In this document: positions 1 to 9,436 of the stretch, in pieces | How positions within the stretch are numbered: position 1 is the stretch's first letter | How the letters are laid out: every line of letters begins with the position of its first letter | NCBI GenBank assembly: GCA_024811115.1 | Contig: JAKOGH010000723.1 | Coordinates: 1-17,120, forward strand | Direction: 5' to 3' | Length of the DNA: 17,120 nt | Origin: Terana coerulea | Lineage: Eukaryota > Basidiomycota > Agaricomycetes > Polyporales > Phanerochaetaceae | Made by a program: the position numbers and the translations under genes | Notes under the pieces: generated by a model | Databases searched by the model: none | What the model was told of the DNA's origin: nothing | What the model saw: only the letters and a program-made list of their open reading frames with translations

Positions 1-109
1 GGCTCAGTATCGCGAGGATCTATCAATCTGACATGTGAAGCTCCGTTTTCTCCCAGGACCGATCTTCGGCGTACTTGAGAGACTCCTTCCAGTCTCGTAG
101 CGGTGGACC

Positions 110-493
110 TCAGTGGGTGCTCATTTTTTGACCGTTCTTGCGTCTGTGCCTGACTCGGAGGACCGCATATACAGATCAGCATCCAGGCCTTCGATACTGC
201 AGCAGTGCTACTAGTCTCTTGGGATACGTTTCAGGATCATCTGCGACCGGATCGATGACCGCGGACGACTGTGGACATTTGGCGCTCGGGACCGCTGCGT
301 CTGACCGAGGAGGTACTCTTTCGCCTTTGCAGCCCATTTTACGGACCATGTAGCTCACTCTGTGAGTCACAGATTCAGGAACCAACTCTTGTTCTTTCAT
401 ACAGCTGTGACAGGCTGTGGTACGGAAGGTCGTGTGCCAAAGATATGTCGGCGGCATCGAAGGTTCAATAGAGATAGGGATAACCGGAGGCAT
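110..493 (-). CDS. Possible small hypothetical protein, two exons
   Basis: An ATG at 493 opens a minus-strand frame of about 100 codons. A GT-AG intron can be placed at 150-197 (48 nt, donor GTATCG, acceptor GAGTCAG, a CTGAT branch-like site). It joins the frame to a short second exon ending in TGA at 110-112, giving about 111 residues. The middle contains a CHSC cysteine pair and a basic stretch. I recognise no family, signal peptide or membrane segment. The intron length fits the other genes here, which is the main support. It could equally be a chance frame, or the last part of a gene whose other exons I cannot see. Confidence 0.25.
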
Positions 494-970
494 GTTCTCT
501 TCTTATGGGTGTTGATGTTCATATAAATTCCTGACTAAAACATCATATTCTAGTGCCCGGCAGGTCCTCTTGATGAAAGGACCTTATTGGAACTCGATCA
601 GCGAGCTCCAAAATTGTTCACAACCGTCAACGGCCGGTACTGGTCCTCCGAACCTTCGAGTCAGCATGTGGACCAGGTATCAGAGCGGCGTACCTGCGCA
701 GTCACGAGGCACCTAGAAACCTTCGAACACCAATCCGTATGCCAGCGTCCCACAGCAACGTAACCTTTTGATATGTTGCGGTACGTCCATCTGCCGTGCG
801 GGTCTCCTGAGAAAATTTGCGACTCTATATAACGCTCTCTGCGGGCGAATATCTCCTGCACACGGGCCGCTCGCACCCCTCCCGTCCTCTACCCTCCAGC
901 GGTATTTATCGCCGACAACTACCTCCGACAACCCGCCTCTGCGCCCCTTGCCCAAACGCTCGCCCCGACC
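494..970 (+). promoter_or_regulatory. Upstream region of the first ZIP gene, with TATA box
   Basis: No convincing coding frame is seen. A TATATAA box lies at 826-832, about 140 nt before the ATG at 971, followed by a pyrimidine-rich leader. The 9-mer AACCTTCGA occurs at 651-659 and 718-726, and inverted as TCGAAGGTT at 457-465. Its ACCTT part resembles half of the yeast Zap1 zinc-response element (ACCTTNAAGGT), but no full element is present. A role in zinc control is a guess. Confidence 0.45.
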
Positions 971-2426
971 ATGGTTCTCACACGCCGCGAGTACATGGCG
1001 CAGCTCATGCGCCGAGATGACGGTAGCGACGTCAACTGCGGCTCTGGCGGCGGCGCCACGGACAACGTCGGCCTCCGCATTGCTTCAGTTTTTATTGTCA
1101 TGGTCGGCTCGATGTTCGGCGCACTTTTCCCCGTTCTCGCCCGTCGGTCGCGGTGGCTAGCCCCGCATGTGCCGAAAGGCGTGTTTGAGTTCGCCAAATT
1201 CTTCGGTAGCGGTGTCATTGTACGTCCACTCGATCCTTCCAATCAACTATCCATAGACTAACTGCCGGTAAATGGTAGATTGCGACGGCGTTCATTCACT
1301 TGCTGGATCCAGCCACCGATGAGCTCGGATCTCCTTGCTTGGCCCCAGGCTGGGGCGACTATGTACGTTGAACTGCCAGTGTTATCGTGGATCTGCCACC
1401 TGATCTACGGCATCCTTCTACAGCCGTATGCTCTCGCCATTGCGCTCATCAGTATCTTCATGATCTTCATCGTTGAGCTCATTGCATTCCGCTGGGGTAC
1501 TGCCAAGCTCGCCACCATCGGCATCTCCCACGACCCGCATGGCCATGGCGTCGGCGGACACGCTGCACATGGCCCCGAGACTCCTGGGGCGCGTCGGACA
1601 GTCCTCAGCGACGGAGAGGAAACCGCGGACACGTCATTCATGAACGAGAAAGATCCTAAGCATGACATCGAGGCGACCATGCTAGCAGTCAGCCGAGCAG
1701 CGTCGTCGATTCCCCGCTACCCAGATTATTGGCGTCGCCATCCTTGAGTTTGGTGTCCTTTTGCACAGGTGGGCATGACTTGGCTGGACCTGCGGCGTGA
1801 CTGACCATTACTCAATTCAGTGTGCTCATTGGCCTGACTTTGGCTGTCACGGACTTCGACCAGTTCAAGACGTTATTCGTGGTCATCATCTTCCACCGTG
1901 AGCATTTTACGTACAGTAAATGGCTCACATAGCTAACCACCCTGCTGCAGAAACATTTGAGGGTCTTGGTGTTGGATCCCGTCTCGCATACATGGACCTC
2001 CCGCACAAGTATATGTACGTTCCAATCATCGGCGGCATCCTGTATGGTATCACAACGCCGATCGGTAAGTCGTGTTTAGTTCTTCGACTGCACCGGCTTA
2101 CTGATGTCTGGTTTTAGGAATCGCTGTGGGTCTGGGTGCTCGAACGACGTACAACCCAGACAGTACGACCGCCAACATTGTTAGCGGTATTCTGGACGCC
2201 TTCAGTGCCGGTATTCTCATTTACACTGGTCTCGTCGAGGTGAGAGCCCTTTACACACCCTGGTTAGTCGTGGTCATCACTGACAATGCTCCCACGGCAG
2301 CTTCTTGCACATGAGTTCCTGTTCAATAGGGACATGATCACCGCCTCGAATGGGAAGATGGCTTACGCTGTCGGCTGCATGATGCTCGGCTGCGGTTTGA
2401 TGGCTTTGCTAGGCAAATGGGCCTGA
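971..2426 (+). pseudogene. ZRT/ZIP-family zinc transporter, upstream copy, frameshifted
   Basis: Fungal ZIP proteins carry Zn(II), and sometimes Fe(II), into the cytosol through eight membrane helices. Exons by splice sites and by comparison with the downstream copy: 971-1219, 1279-1362, 1424-1768, 1821-1897, 1951-2064, 2118-2239, 2301-2426. Family motifs are clear: GSMFGALFPVL in TM I, GVIIATAFIHLL and LGSPCLAPGW in TM II, HSVLIGLTLAV in TM IV, FHQTFEGLGVGSRLA in TM V, and a C-terminus ending LLGKWA before TGA at 2424. The start has a good context (GACCATGG). Exon 3 is 345 nt where the flanking phases need a remainder of 2, so the frame breaks near 1690-1724 and translation stops at TGA 1745-1747 after about 218 residues, before TM IV. 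Compared with the other copy, 62 nt are missing just here, including the histidine-rich loop. An unrecognised intron is less likely, since the only frame-restoring donor I found (1601, GTCCTC) is poor. Confidence 0.85.
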
Positions 2427-3080
2427 AGCCAAGTCCTTTCTTGTTTCGCAACACATTTTTATGACTACCAGTACGCTGTTGCCGCTAGAGTACCACGTAC
2501 TGACCAATTGCTCGACAAGGTGGTGTACACTATTTGGATATTACTTATGCATGTTCCACAGCCTAATAGGCCACATGTTTCCACATCTGCTCTGTGTCTG
2601 TGGTAGGTATGTGCACTCATTTCAGTTTATTTTCGTGCCGATATGAGTACAGTTCGGTCTCTACTCACCACCTGATGACGACACAGCCACAGCGGCCTTG
2701 CAGTGACGAATCGGATGCGAGGCGTTCACGACCGCGAGGGTACTCGTCACGCCTGTCACGCACCCCGCTCGACCACCGTGACTAATGGGTGACCGGGCCA
2801 AGCCGATGGCACTCCTTTGCCACGCTTGGCGCCCAGGGTTGTGATTGGCTGACGTCTCGCAGGGAGGACCTGCACGGTCACCGTCTCGGCCAGGAAAGAA
2901 CAATTTGTTCGGTATGCTCGCCCCCTTGCTCCCACTCACGTCGTCCCGAACATCCCACCATTCCTTTCCCTTCTCCCCTTCCTCCGCCTCCCTCAAGTTT
3001 CTGCATTCCCAACACGCGAAGATCTACCTCTGAGGATATCCCCGCCGACCTATTTTCACTGATATCCACCGAAGATCGTC
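2427..3080. other. Intergenic region between the two ZIP genes
   Basis: This holds the 3' region of the first ZIP gene and the promoter and leader of the second. I see no supported gene. A long C/T-rich tract around 2920-3000 sits just before the second gene's start, a common fungal promoter and leader feature. I found no clear TATA box and no copy of the AACCTTCGA 9-mer seen upstream of the first gene. Confidence 0.5.
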
Positions 3081-4530
3081 ATGCACCGAACACGACTTTC
3101 CCAACGGGACGACTCAACGCTGAACTGCGGCTCTGGAGAAGGAGATGATTCCGATTTACACCTCAGAGTCGCCTCGATATTCGTGATATTAGCCGGCTCG
3201 TCGTTTGGTGCCCTGTTCCCTGTGCTGTCGAGGCGCACGAAGTGGCTCGGGTCGAGGGTACCTAAACGCGTTTTCGACACTGCGAAATACTTTGGAAGCG
3301 GGGTCATTGTACGTGCTCATTTCATACAAGTCTGAAAATTGTTCAACGACATGCAGATTGCCACCGCGTTCATACATCTTCTCAGTCCTGCAATCGAAGA
3401 GCTGGGGTCTCCATGTCTCCCACCCGCATGGCAAGAATATGTGAGTATCCGTAACTCTGGCTTCATGGCTTAGCTCATATATTCAAAGCCGTACGCCATG
3501 GCTATCGTTCTCATAAGCATCTTCTCGATCTTCCTTGTCGAGCTCGTCGCCTTCCGATGGGGCACAGCCAAGCTATCCGCTCTGGGTATCGCCCACGACC
3601 CACACGGTCACGGTATTTCCCACGACTCAAACGGCAATGGCATTGAGACTCATACAGCCCACGGCCCTGAGCTCGAGAGAGGCCGACCGCCTGCGCCCAG
3701 TTCGAACTCATCGGAGCAAGAAATCACCGTTGTCGAGAAGGAGCAGGACGTCGACGCCGTGCTTGATGTCTCCAAGGGCGCCATGCTACTACATCAGCAT
3801 CGACAAGAGGATAAACACGGCCATTCGCATGCCGAATCACACAACCACGGGCACTCGCATGGATTAGTCGACGAGTCCGCTGCCACGCAAATTGTTGGAA
3901 TTGCCATTTTAGAGTTTGGCGTTGTCCTACATAGGTTAGTGCCGTCTCCTTCATGCCTCGCGTACGTCAACACTGACAGGAGCCCGTCGCTAGCATTTTG
4001 ATCGGGCTGACCTTAGCCGTGACCGACAACTTCAAGATTCTCTTCATCGTGCTCGTTTTCACCGTAAGTCACTGAGCTATACCACCGATCGAATCCCTCT
4101 GACTATAGTTATTGCAGAAACGTTTGAAGGTCTCGGAGTAGGCTCACGCCTTGCATACATGGATCTGCCACACCAGTACAACTTCATCCCCGTTTTGGGC
4201 GCGGCGATTTTCGGCATCACCACACCAATAGGTAAGCTTCCGCGTAGTATTTGTGACAGCAGGAATATTCACACTCCTCGTAGGTATCGCTGCCGGCCTT
4301 GGCGTGCGTTCAGGCTACAACCCGGGAGCGCCACCGCCAGCATCGTCAGCGGTGTCCTGGACGCTTTCAGCGCGGGCATCCTCATCTACACCGGCCTGGT
4401 CGAGCTGCTCGCGCACGAGTTCCTGTTCAACAAGGAGATGATCGCAGGGTCCAACGGCAAGCTGATCTACGCGGTTGGCTGTATGATGGCCGGCTGCGCG
4501 CTCATGGCAGTCCTTGGACGATGGGCGTAG
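3081..4530 (+). pseudogene. ZRT/ZIP-family zinc transporter, downstream copy, two frameshifts
   Basis: This is a paralogue of the upstream gene with introns 1-5 at matching positions. Exons: 3081-3308, 3357-3440, 3489-3934, 3994-4063, 4118-4231, 4284-4530. Motifs include GSSFGALFPVLSRR (TM I), GVI/IATAFIHLL across intron 1 (TM II), HSILIGLTLAV (TM IV), QTFEGLGVGSRLAYMDLPH (TM V) and an LGRWA end before TAG at 4528. The TM III-IV loop keeps a metal-binding-type histidine cluster (HGHSHAESHNHGHSHG, about 3819-3863). Two single-base losses are visible. Exon 4 is 70 nt where 71 is expected, with TTTTCACC where the family's F-H-Q needs TTTTCCACC. Exon 6 is 247 nt against 248 in the paralogue, at AACCCGGGAGC near 4318-4331. 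As written, translation stops at TAG 4139-4141 after about 283 residues, before TM V. With both bases present the protein would be about 396 residues, normal for fungal ZIPs. Recent decay or base-calling error both fit. Confidence 0.85.
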
Positions 4531-5213
4531 GGCAACTCTCGCGGAACGTGCCCTCTTCCGTCTTGGCGCCACCGCCTCCTGGGTATTAGTTGGCAGGTGC
4601 ATGGAATGTAGATGTCGCCATGTCGTTGGCGGCGCGTTGCGTTGCTCGCTACGGCTCCGTACTATTGGTTTTGCAACCGCTCCAGCCTCCAGCATGCCCA
4701 CCAGCCATTACAACTGCACTTTGAAAAGGAGGGAGCCACTGTCGGCCGCAGCTTCCCCTTTTGCATCTTGTACTATGGACTCTTTCGCTTCAACATTTTT
4801 GACAAGCTCGCTGCTCCAGAACTGCTATCGCTTCTTGCTGCTTTCATAACCGCCTTCGCTGGCATGTCTCGTAGTATGTCGTGTTGTTTTCCTCTTTGCA
4901 TTGCTCCCGCTTGCATTTACTTTTACTCTCGCATCTGCTTTGTTTTCAGTCGAGATTTCTTGCTGTAGCCTACTCAACTGTACTAGTATGTAACATATCA
5001 TCTTGACGCACTCAGAATACCATTAGTCCGGATTCTAGAATACACATCTCGGCGCGGACCGACCACACTCCTACGCGGAGGCTTTGTGGCGCCCACGTGC
5101 CAGTGGACGTCGAATGTGGCTAGCGCTGAGCACCGCGACACCGACTCTCACTTGACCTCTCACCAGTACGTCAGTCCCGCCAACGCCAGCAAATTGTCGT
5201 TGGTTCTACACCG
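4531..5213. other. Intergenic region, no gene seen
   Basis: This contains the 3' region of the second ZIP gene and sequence upstream of the F-box pseudogene. Frames of about 110-120 codons exist at 4514-4849 and 4612-4968. They overlap each other, match no motif, and the first begins inside the transporter's last codons, so I treat them as chance. The stretch 4750-4970 is T-rich and repetitive in feel, like a 3' untranslated region. Confidence 0.4.
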
Positions 5214-6198
5214 ATGATCGAGAATAGTGAAGGCCAAGCCACATACACAATGTCTTACAGGTATGCATTTGTTCAGATTCTCCTGCGGACAGTGAAATCA
5301 TCCAGTGACACACCGATCCATCCTCGCGATGATAGTGACCCCGTTCGTGCCGAAAGGATCGCCAAGTCGGAGCGCAAGTACGAAGACTTTCGGTCTGCGA
5401 TGATTGAAGCCGCACATGAGCTGAATACGCTGCGGCCCGTGTCCTGTCTCCCTGAAGACGTCCTATCGGACATTTTTCTGGAGAGTAGTGCCAGTACTAT
5501 GATGTCTGACTACTACTGGCCGCAAGGCCGTCCCAGGGAGCCAGAAGCGAGGCTAGCTATTACCCACGTCTGTCGAGACTGGCGACGCGCCGCACTCGAC
5601 TGTGGGTTGCTATGGTCCTACATCGAACTGGGTCGCCGACTCGACTACACGGCAGCTCTGGTCGAACAGTCCAAGGATTGTCTGCTCGATGTGGGTACTC
5701 GGGGAAGGAAATGCATGCTACAGGAAGTTATCCTCATTCTCCAACAAATTCATAGGATACGCTGGTTTGAACTCCCTCCGCTTTCGGGATTGCATACCTG
5801 ACTCATGATCTCCTCCACCACTTTCCGCAACCTATGAGCGCCCCAAACCTCAAGTTTTTTCGGACACATCAAGTGTAATACCATGGGACTCGTCGAACCT
5901 GCCCACGAACCCTCCATCGCTGTTTTCCATGATAATTACTCCCAACCTCCAGTCATTGACTATAATGCCGACGGATGATGTGTGGCCAAATCTCATGCAT
6001 TTGGTTTCGCTGCGACATCTACGCATCAAGTCTTGGGGACGTCTATCTCTGGTGCCGACTATACCAGCAGTGCTCGATGTGCTGAGAGGGCTCTCTCAGC
6101 TCAGGGAGCTGTCCCTCTACGATCTCCACCTTCTCCAGCTGTCATCCCTGTCAGCAATCACTCTGGCATACCCTGAAGTGCTCTTATCGCACCTGCAG
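5214..6198 (+). pseudogene. F-box/LRR protein, broken and cut by the retrotransposon LTR
   Basis: F-box proteins recruit substrates to SCF ubiquitin ligases through Skp1. The first frame (5214-5801, 195 codons) has an N-terminal helical part and then an F-box: LPEDVLSDIFLESSA at about residues 80-94, followed by ARLAITHVCRDWRRAALDC and LLWSYIEL, the usual agaricomycete pattern. The frame ends in TGA at 5799-5801. Homologous-looking sequence continues in other frames: HDLLHHFPQPMSAPNLKFF to a TAA near 5877, then a leucine-rich stretch (TPNLQSLTIMP, LVSLRHLRIKSWG, LSQLRELSLYDLHLL) in a third frame from about 5880. That frame runs straight into the LTR at 6199. At least two frame changes plus loss of the 3' end make this a pseudogene. 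A GT-AG intron at about 5871-5951 could join the last two pieces in phase, but it would remove LRR-like sequence and would not repair the first break. Confidence 0.75.
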
Positions 6199-6489
6199 TG
6201 TAGAAGTGCAGCGCATACAGCGGCGTACACTCCTACCGAGGCCTAGAGGAAGCTAGGATGGTTACTCACCTGTAGGTTGGTTGATACACACGTTAGTGGG
6301 TTGAGAGTTGTAAGAGTCTTATTATGTATGGCGCAGAGAGCTGCCTTATATACAATACTGGGTGGCTGTACTACAAACAGACACAAATAGATACCAGGAC
6401 AATAGACAATAGGCATCGTCATGGTGGAACCTGGTAGAACAATAGAGAAGATGTGAGCAGAGCACTTACGGCGTCTATCTGACTCAACA
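6199..6489 (-). repeat. 3' LTR of the copia element (left copy)
   Basis: This copy is 291 bp, TG...CA bounded, and about 98% identical by eye to 12432-12723. Differences are TTATTATGTATGG against TTATTAGAGTATGG, plus four transitions further on (A/G, A/G, C/T, A/G). On the sense (minus) strand it carries a TATATAAGG promoter box. It interrupts the F-box pseudogene on its left side. Confidence 0.95.
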
Positions 6490-6500
6490 CTCCTCCTAAC
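6490..6500 (-). other. Polypurine tract
   Basis: On the minus strand the sequence is GTTAGGAGGAG, directly followed by the LTR start TGTTGAG. This is where plus-strand DNA synthesis is normally primed in LTR retrotransposons. Confidence 0.75.
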
Positions 6501-6537
6501 CTAGCACGGCGTACTGCCTGCGCTGGTTTAGTCAGCG

Positions 6538-7100
6538 CTAGTTAGCAGCGATGCGAAGTCCGAGCATTGGTCGGAACTTCTCAATCTTGACCCTACCCAG
6601 ATTCTTGGTAAAGATATCTGCGGGATTGTCAACGCCAGGTACGAAGAGTACTTCGACGTGGCCAGCTTCGACGACATCGCGAATGTAGTGGTAGCGGATG
6701 TCGATGTGCTTAGTGCGCTTTTCAGTAACGGGATTTTCCGAGACGAATAGAGCGCCCCTGGTTATCGCTGCAGATGGGTACTTTCTCAAGTTGTAACCGA
6801 GTTCAGAGAGGATATTTCGAATCCACATGACTTCTCGGGAGCAGTCGCTGAGTGCCATGTATTCGGCATCTTTAGTCGACGTTGCTACAGACTTCTGCGC
6901 GAAAGAGCTCCAGTTAAAAGCTCCTCCTGCAAGCATTAGCAGGAAGCCAGTCCGAGAGCGGCGGTTGGAAGCAGCCGCCTAATCTGCATCGGTATACGCC
7001 ACCAAGCCTAACCTCGGAAGAGCCGTCATACTCGAGTGTGTAGTTACGAGTGCCTGACAGGTAGCGGCAGATGTACAGCGCTCTGTTCAGGTGGTCTTCG
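6538..7100 (-). pseudogene. Copia RNase H domain remnant
   Basis: RNase H removes the RNA strand during reverse transcription. On the minus strand the motif AYTDAD, with its catalytic aspartate, lies near 6982-7000 and is followed by a TAG stop at 6979-6981 where the family has tryptophan. The frame then reads through SRTGFLLMLAGGAFNWSS and STKDAEYMALSDCSREVMW (catalytic glutamate). PICSDNQG (catalytic aspartate) is in a shifted frame near 6760-6785, and SENPVTEKRTKHIDIRYHYI and NPADIFTKNL complete the typical copia C-terminus, ending in TAA near 6538. The nonsense change and frame shift show it is inactive. Confidence 0.88.
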
Positions 7101-7860
7101 GATGGGTTCGCACTGAACTGTGCGAGCTTTGTGACAGCGTACGCAATGTCCGGTCGTGTACCGAGCATGATATAAAGGAGTGAGCCTATCACAATTTGGA
7201 AACGGCTCTGGCGAGCTTTGTTTAGCTCTCCTTCATTTGGTTGAGGGATATAGCCCTCAGGAAGCGGAGTCTTTGCCATTTTGGCATTGGTCTGGCCGCG
7301 AGCGTTCGAGTACCTTGTCAAGGTAGGCGCATTGATCAATTACGATCTTGTCGCCAACTCGTTGTATGCGCATGCGCAGAAACTCCTTTACGTCAGCCCA
7401 TATCGCGACACTCCCACCATTGCATGAAGGACTCCTTTTCTTGGAGTACTTTTGCCTTGCTACGTCCGGCGAATATAGCGTCGTCAACATAGACTACGGC
7501 TATGACCATGTCATTGCCTGCGCCTTTGACGTATACGCCAGCATCGGACTTCAGTCTTTGAAGCCGAGCTCAGCCATAGACTTGCTAAGGGCTTTCCACC
7601 AGGACAGTCCTGCCTGCTTAAGCCCGTAAAGGGCGCTGACGGAGACGAAGCACCATGTGCTTTTTCCCTTGAGCAGGAAAGCCATCGGGTTGTTCCATGT
7701 AGATCTCCTCATCTAACAGCCCGTACAAATATGCGTTGCACACATCGAGGCCAGTAAGGAAGAAGCCTTCAAGTGCCGTAAGGGCAAGTACGAATCTAAC
7801 GGTTTCAAACCGTACAACTGGAGAAGATTTTGTCATAGTCGATTCCCTCAATTTGAGAGA
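7101..7860 (-). pseudogene. Copia reverse transcriptase domain remnant
   Basis: This domain copies element RNA into DNA. N-terminal pieces are SPVVRFETVRFVLALTALEG and GLDVCNAYLYG (first catalytic Asp), followed by LDEEIYMEQPDGFP at 7618-7851. The active-site box YVDDAIF is at about 7471-7491, with YVDD encoded at 7480-7491. Then come KEFLRMRIQRVGD and VIDQCAYLDKVLERF (7300-7400), and LLYIMLGTRPDIAYAVTKLAQFSANP (7100-7200 region, shown here joined only as it reads in one frame). The pieces lie in at least three frames, so the domain is broken although the catalytic residues are still readable. Confidence 0.9.
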
Positions 7861-8730
7861 AGCCGCGAGCTACAAGTCACGCTTTCTTTCGACCATCTGA
7901 CTTCTCATCAAAAACCCATCGGTTCTTAATGACGCGTTTGCCTTTCGGCCGCGGGGCGAAGTTCGAACACGCCTCTTTTGCTTAATGCATCGAGTTCATC
8001 TTTTGCATGCAGCACGCCATTCTACCTGCTGTTTTGCAGGCAGGCGGTTTATGTCACGTAAAGTCCAGTCTCGGACTGAAGACTTTGTTGCGTCAGGATC
8101 GACTGCTTGAGCAAGCAAATAATTGTAGAAATTTACTCCCCTTCCCGGCACAGTCGTGCTAGTACGTCATCCGACACTGGGCTTTCGCTTCCAGTGTCTC
8201 CAGTGGGCTCAGTGATATCCTGAACAGGTTCGAGCTGTTCGGATGTAGAAGGGCTAGCAGGACGTGTGGCGGGGACACTGTCGGGCTGCTTGCTAGACTG
8301 ACCGCGCCTTGGTAGCTAACCTTGGTGGGCTTGGTCTGGCCAGTCTGCTTTTCCCAACTACGGATACCTCTATCAGCACCTAAAATCCGTGACGGTGCTT
8401 GTGACTGGTCGTACACGGAGCCTGGATTTTGACTGGGATCCTTCGTACGCGAGTACTACGCCGCGTCCAGCAGGAATAACTGGTGGTGCCAGTACCTGCG
8501 GATCTTCTGCGGGTGGTGTCGCCGCGACGAGGGCGGACTCGGGCTACGCCTAACAGGGGCTTAGGGGTCGAACCGTCGTTCAACCCGCTCGGTCTCTTTT
8601 GGCGGAAGGAGGGTTAGGACGAGGTGCAGCTCGCCGTTTAGGCGGTGGCGCATCGTCGTCACTATCGTCTGATCCTGCACCTTGCGAAGACTCACTGTCG
8701 TTCGCGTTTTTGGTGTTTTGTGCAGGCGGG
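7861..8730 (-). pseudogene. Degenerate linker between integrase and reverse transcriptase
   Basis: Copia polyproteins normally carry a poorly conserved, low-complexity linker here. Minus-strand frames at 8159-8416, 8380-8583 and 8561-8842 are rich in Ser, Pro, Arg and Thr and overlap one another in different frames. I see no catalytic motif. It contains no separate gene that I can support. Confidence 0.55.
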
Positions 8731-9436
8731 TCAGGCCGCTAGCGGGCATTTTGCCGTCAGGACACTTGGGAAATAAGTTTCGCACCACTCGACTTGAGTT
8801 GAGCGAAACACGACGTTGTTGGGTCCTCTCATGAAGGTCCAACCGTGCTCGTCGTGTCCGATGTATGTCATCATTTCGGACTTAGGCTGTAGTTTGTTCT
8901 TTCGAACATCGGCAGGGATAAAGACCCATGCACCGCAGCCAAATACGCGGATGTTATCAACGCGTGGTTTTTCACCCGTGAGTGCCTCATAAGGCGTAAC
9001 CCATTTTAATCGCGAAACGGAGTGCGGTTGTAAAGCACTGTAGCGTGCATAACCGCAAATTCCCACCACGAAGGGAGGAATGCAAGCTGTGAAGCGCATA
9101 GCCTCGGCTTTGTCCATGAGGGTTCGATTGAACCGCTCAGCGCGTCCATTCTGCTGTGGAGTATGAGGAACGCTAGTTAGGATTTTAATCCCTTCGTCCT
9201 TTAGCATTTGAATGAATGCGTTTGATTTATATTCTCCCCTGCATCCGACATCCAGCTCTCGACATTAGCTTTATGCTGGTTTTGAACCATAGCAAGAAAG
9301 TTTTTTGTTGCTTGGATGGCGACGGATTTTAGCCTTAGGCAAATAATCCATGCATGCGACGTATAATCATCGACAAAGGTGATGATATACTTGTCGGTGA
9401 TATGAATCAACCGGAATTCTTTCAAGTCACTGTGAA
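8731..9436 (-). pseudogene. Copia integrase core (DDE) remnant
   Basis: Integrase inserts the DNA copy into the host genome. The three catalytic acidic residues are readable: Asp in LIHSDLKEF (codon about 9426-9428), Asp in ESWMSDAG (codon 9243-9245) and Glu in NGRAERFNRTL (codon 9136-9138). The second and third are about 35 residues apart, as in D,D-35-E enzymes, once one missing base is allowed for. A copia-type C-terminal part follows (TPYEALTGEKPRVDNIRVFGC, YIGHDEHGWTFM). One base appears lost between pre-integrase and core (near 9450) and another at GCAGGGGAGAA (near 9235), which splits the domain over three frames. Confidence 0.9.

Noticed and set aside
651..726. A full zinc-response element (ACCTTNAAGGT) in the ZIP promoter
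   Set aside because: Only ACCTT half-sites followed by CGA are present; no complete 11-base element is found, so only the repeated 9-mer is reported.
1593..1724. An extra intron in exon 3 of the upstream ZIP copy that would rescue its frame
   Set aside because: Donors at 1593 and 1633 give wrong phases with the plausible acceptors. Only 1601-1724 (or 1601-1685) fits the phase, and its GTCCTC donor is far from the GTNNGT type used by the other introns. A frameshift is simpler.
4514..4968. Plus-strand frames after the second ZIP gene
   Set aside because: They overlap each other and the transporter's last codons, show no motifs, and lie in T-rich sequence typical of a 3' untranslated region.
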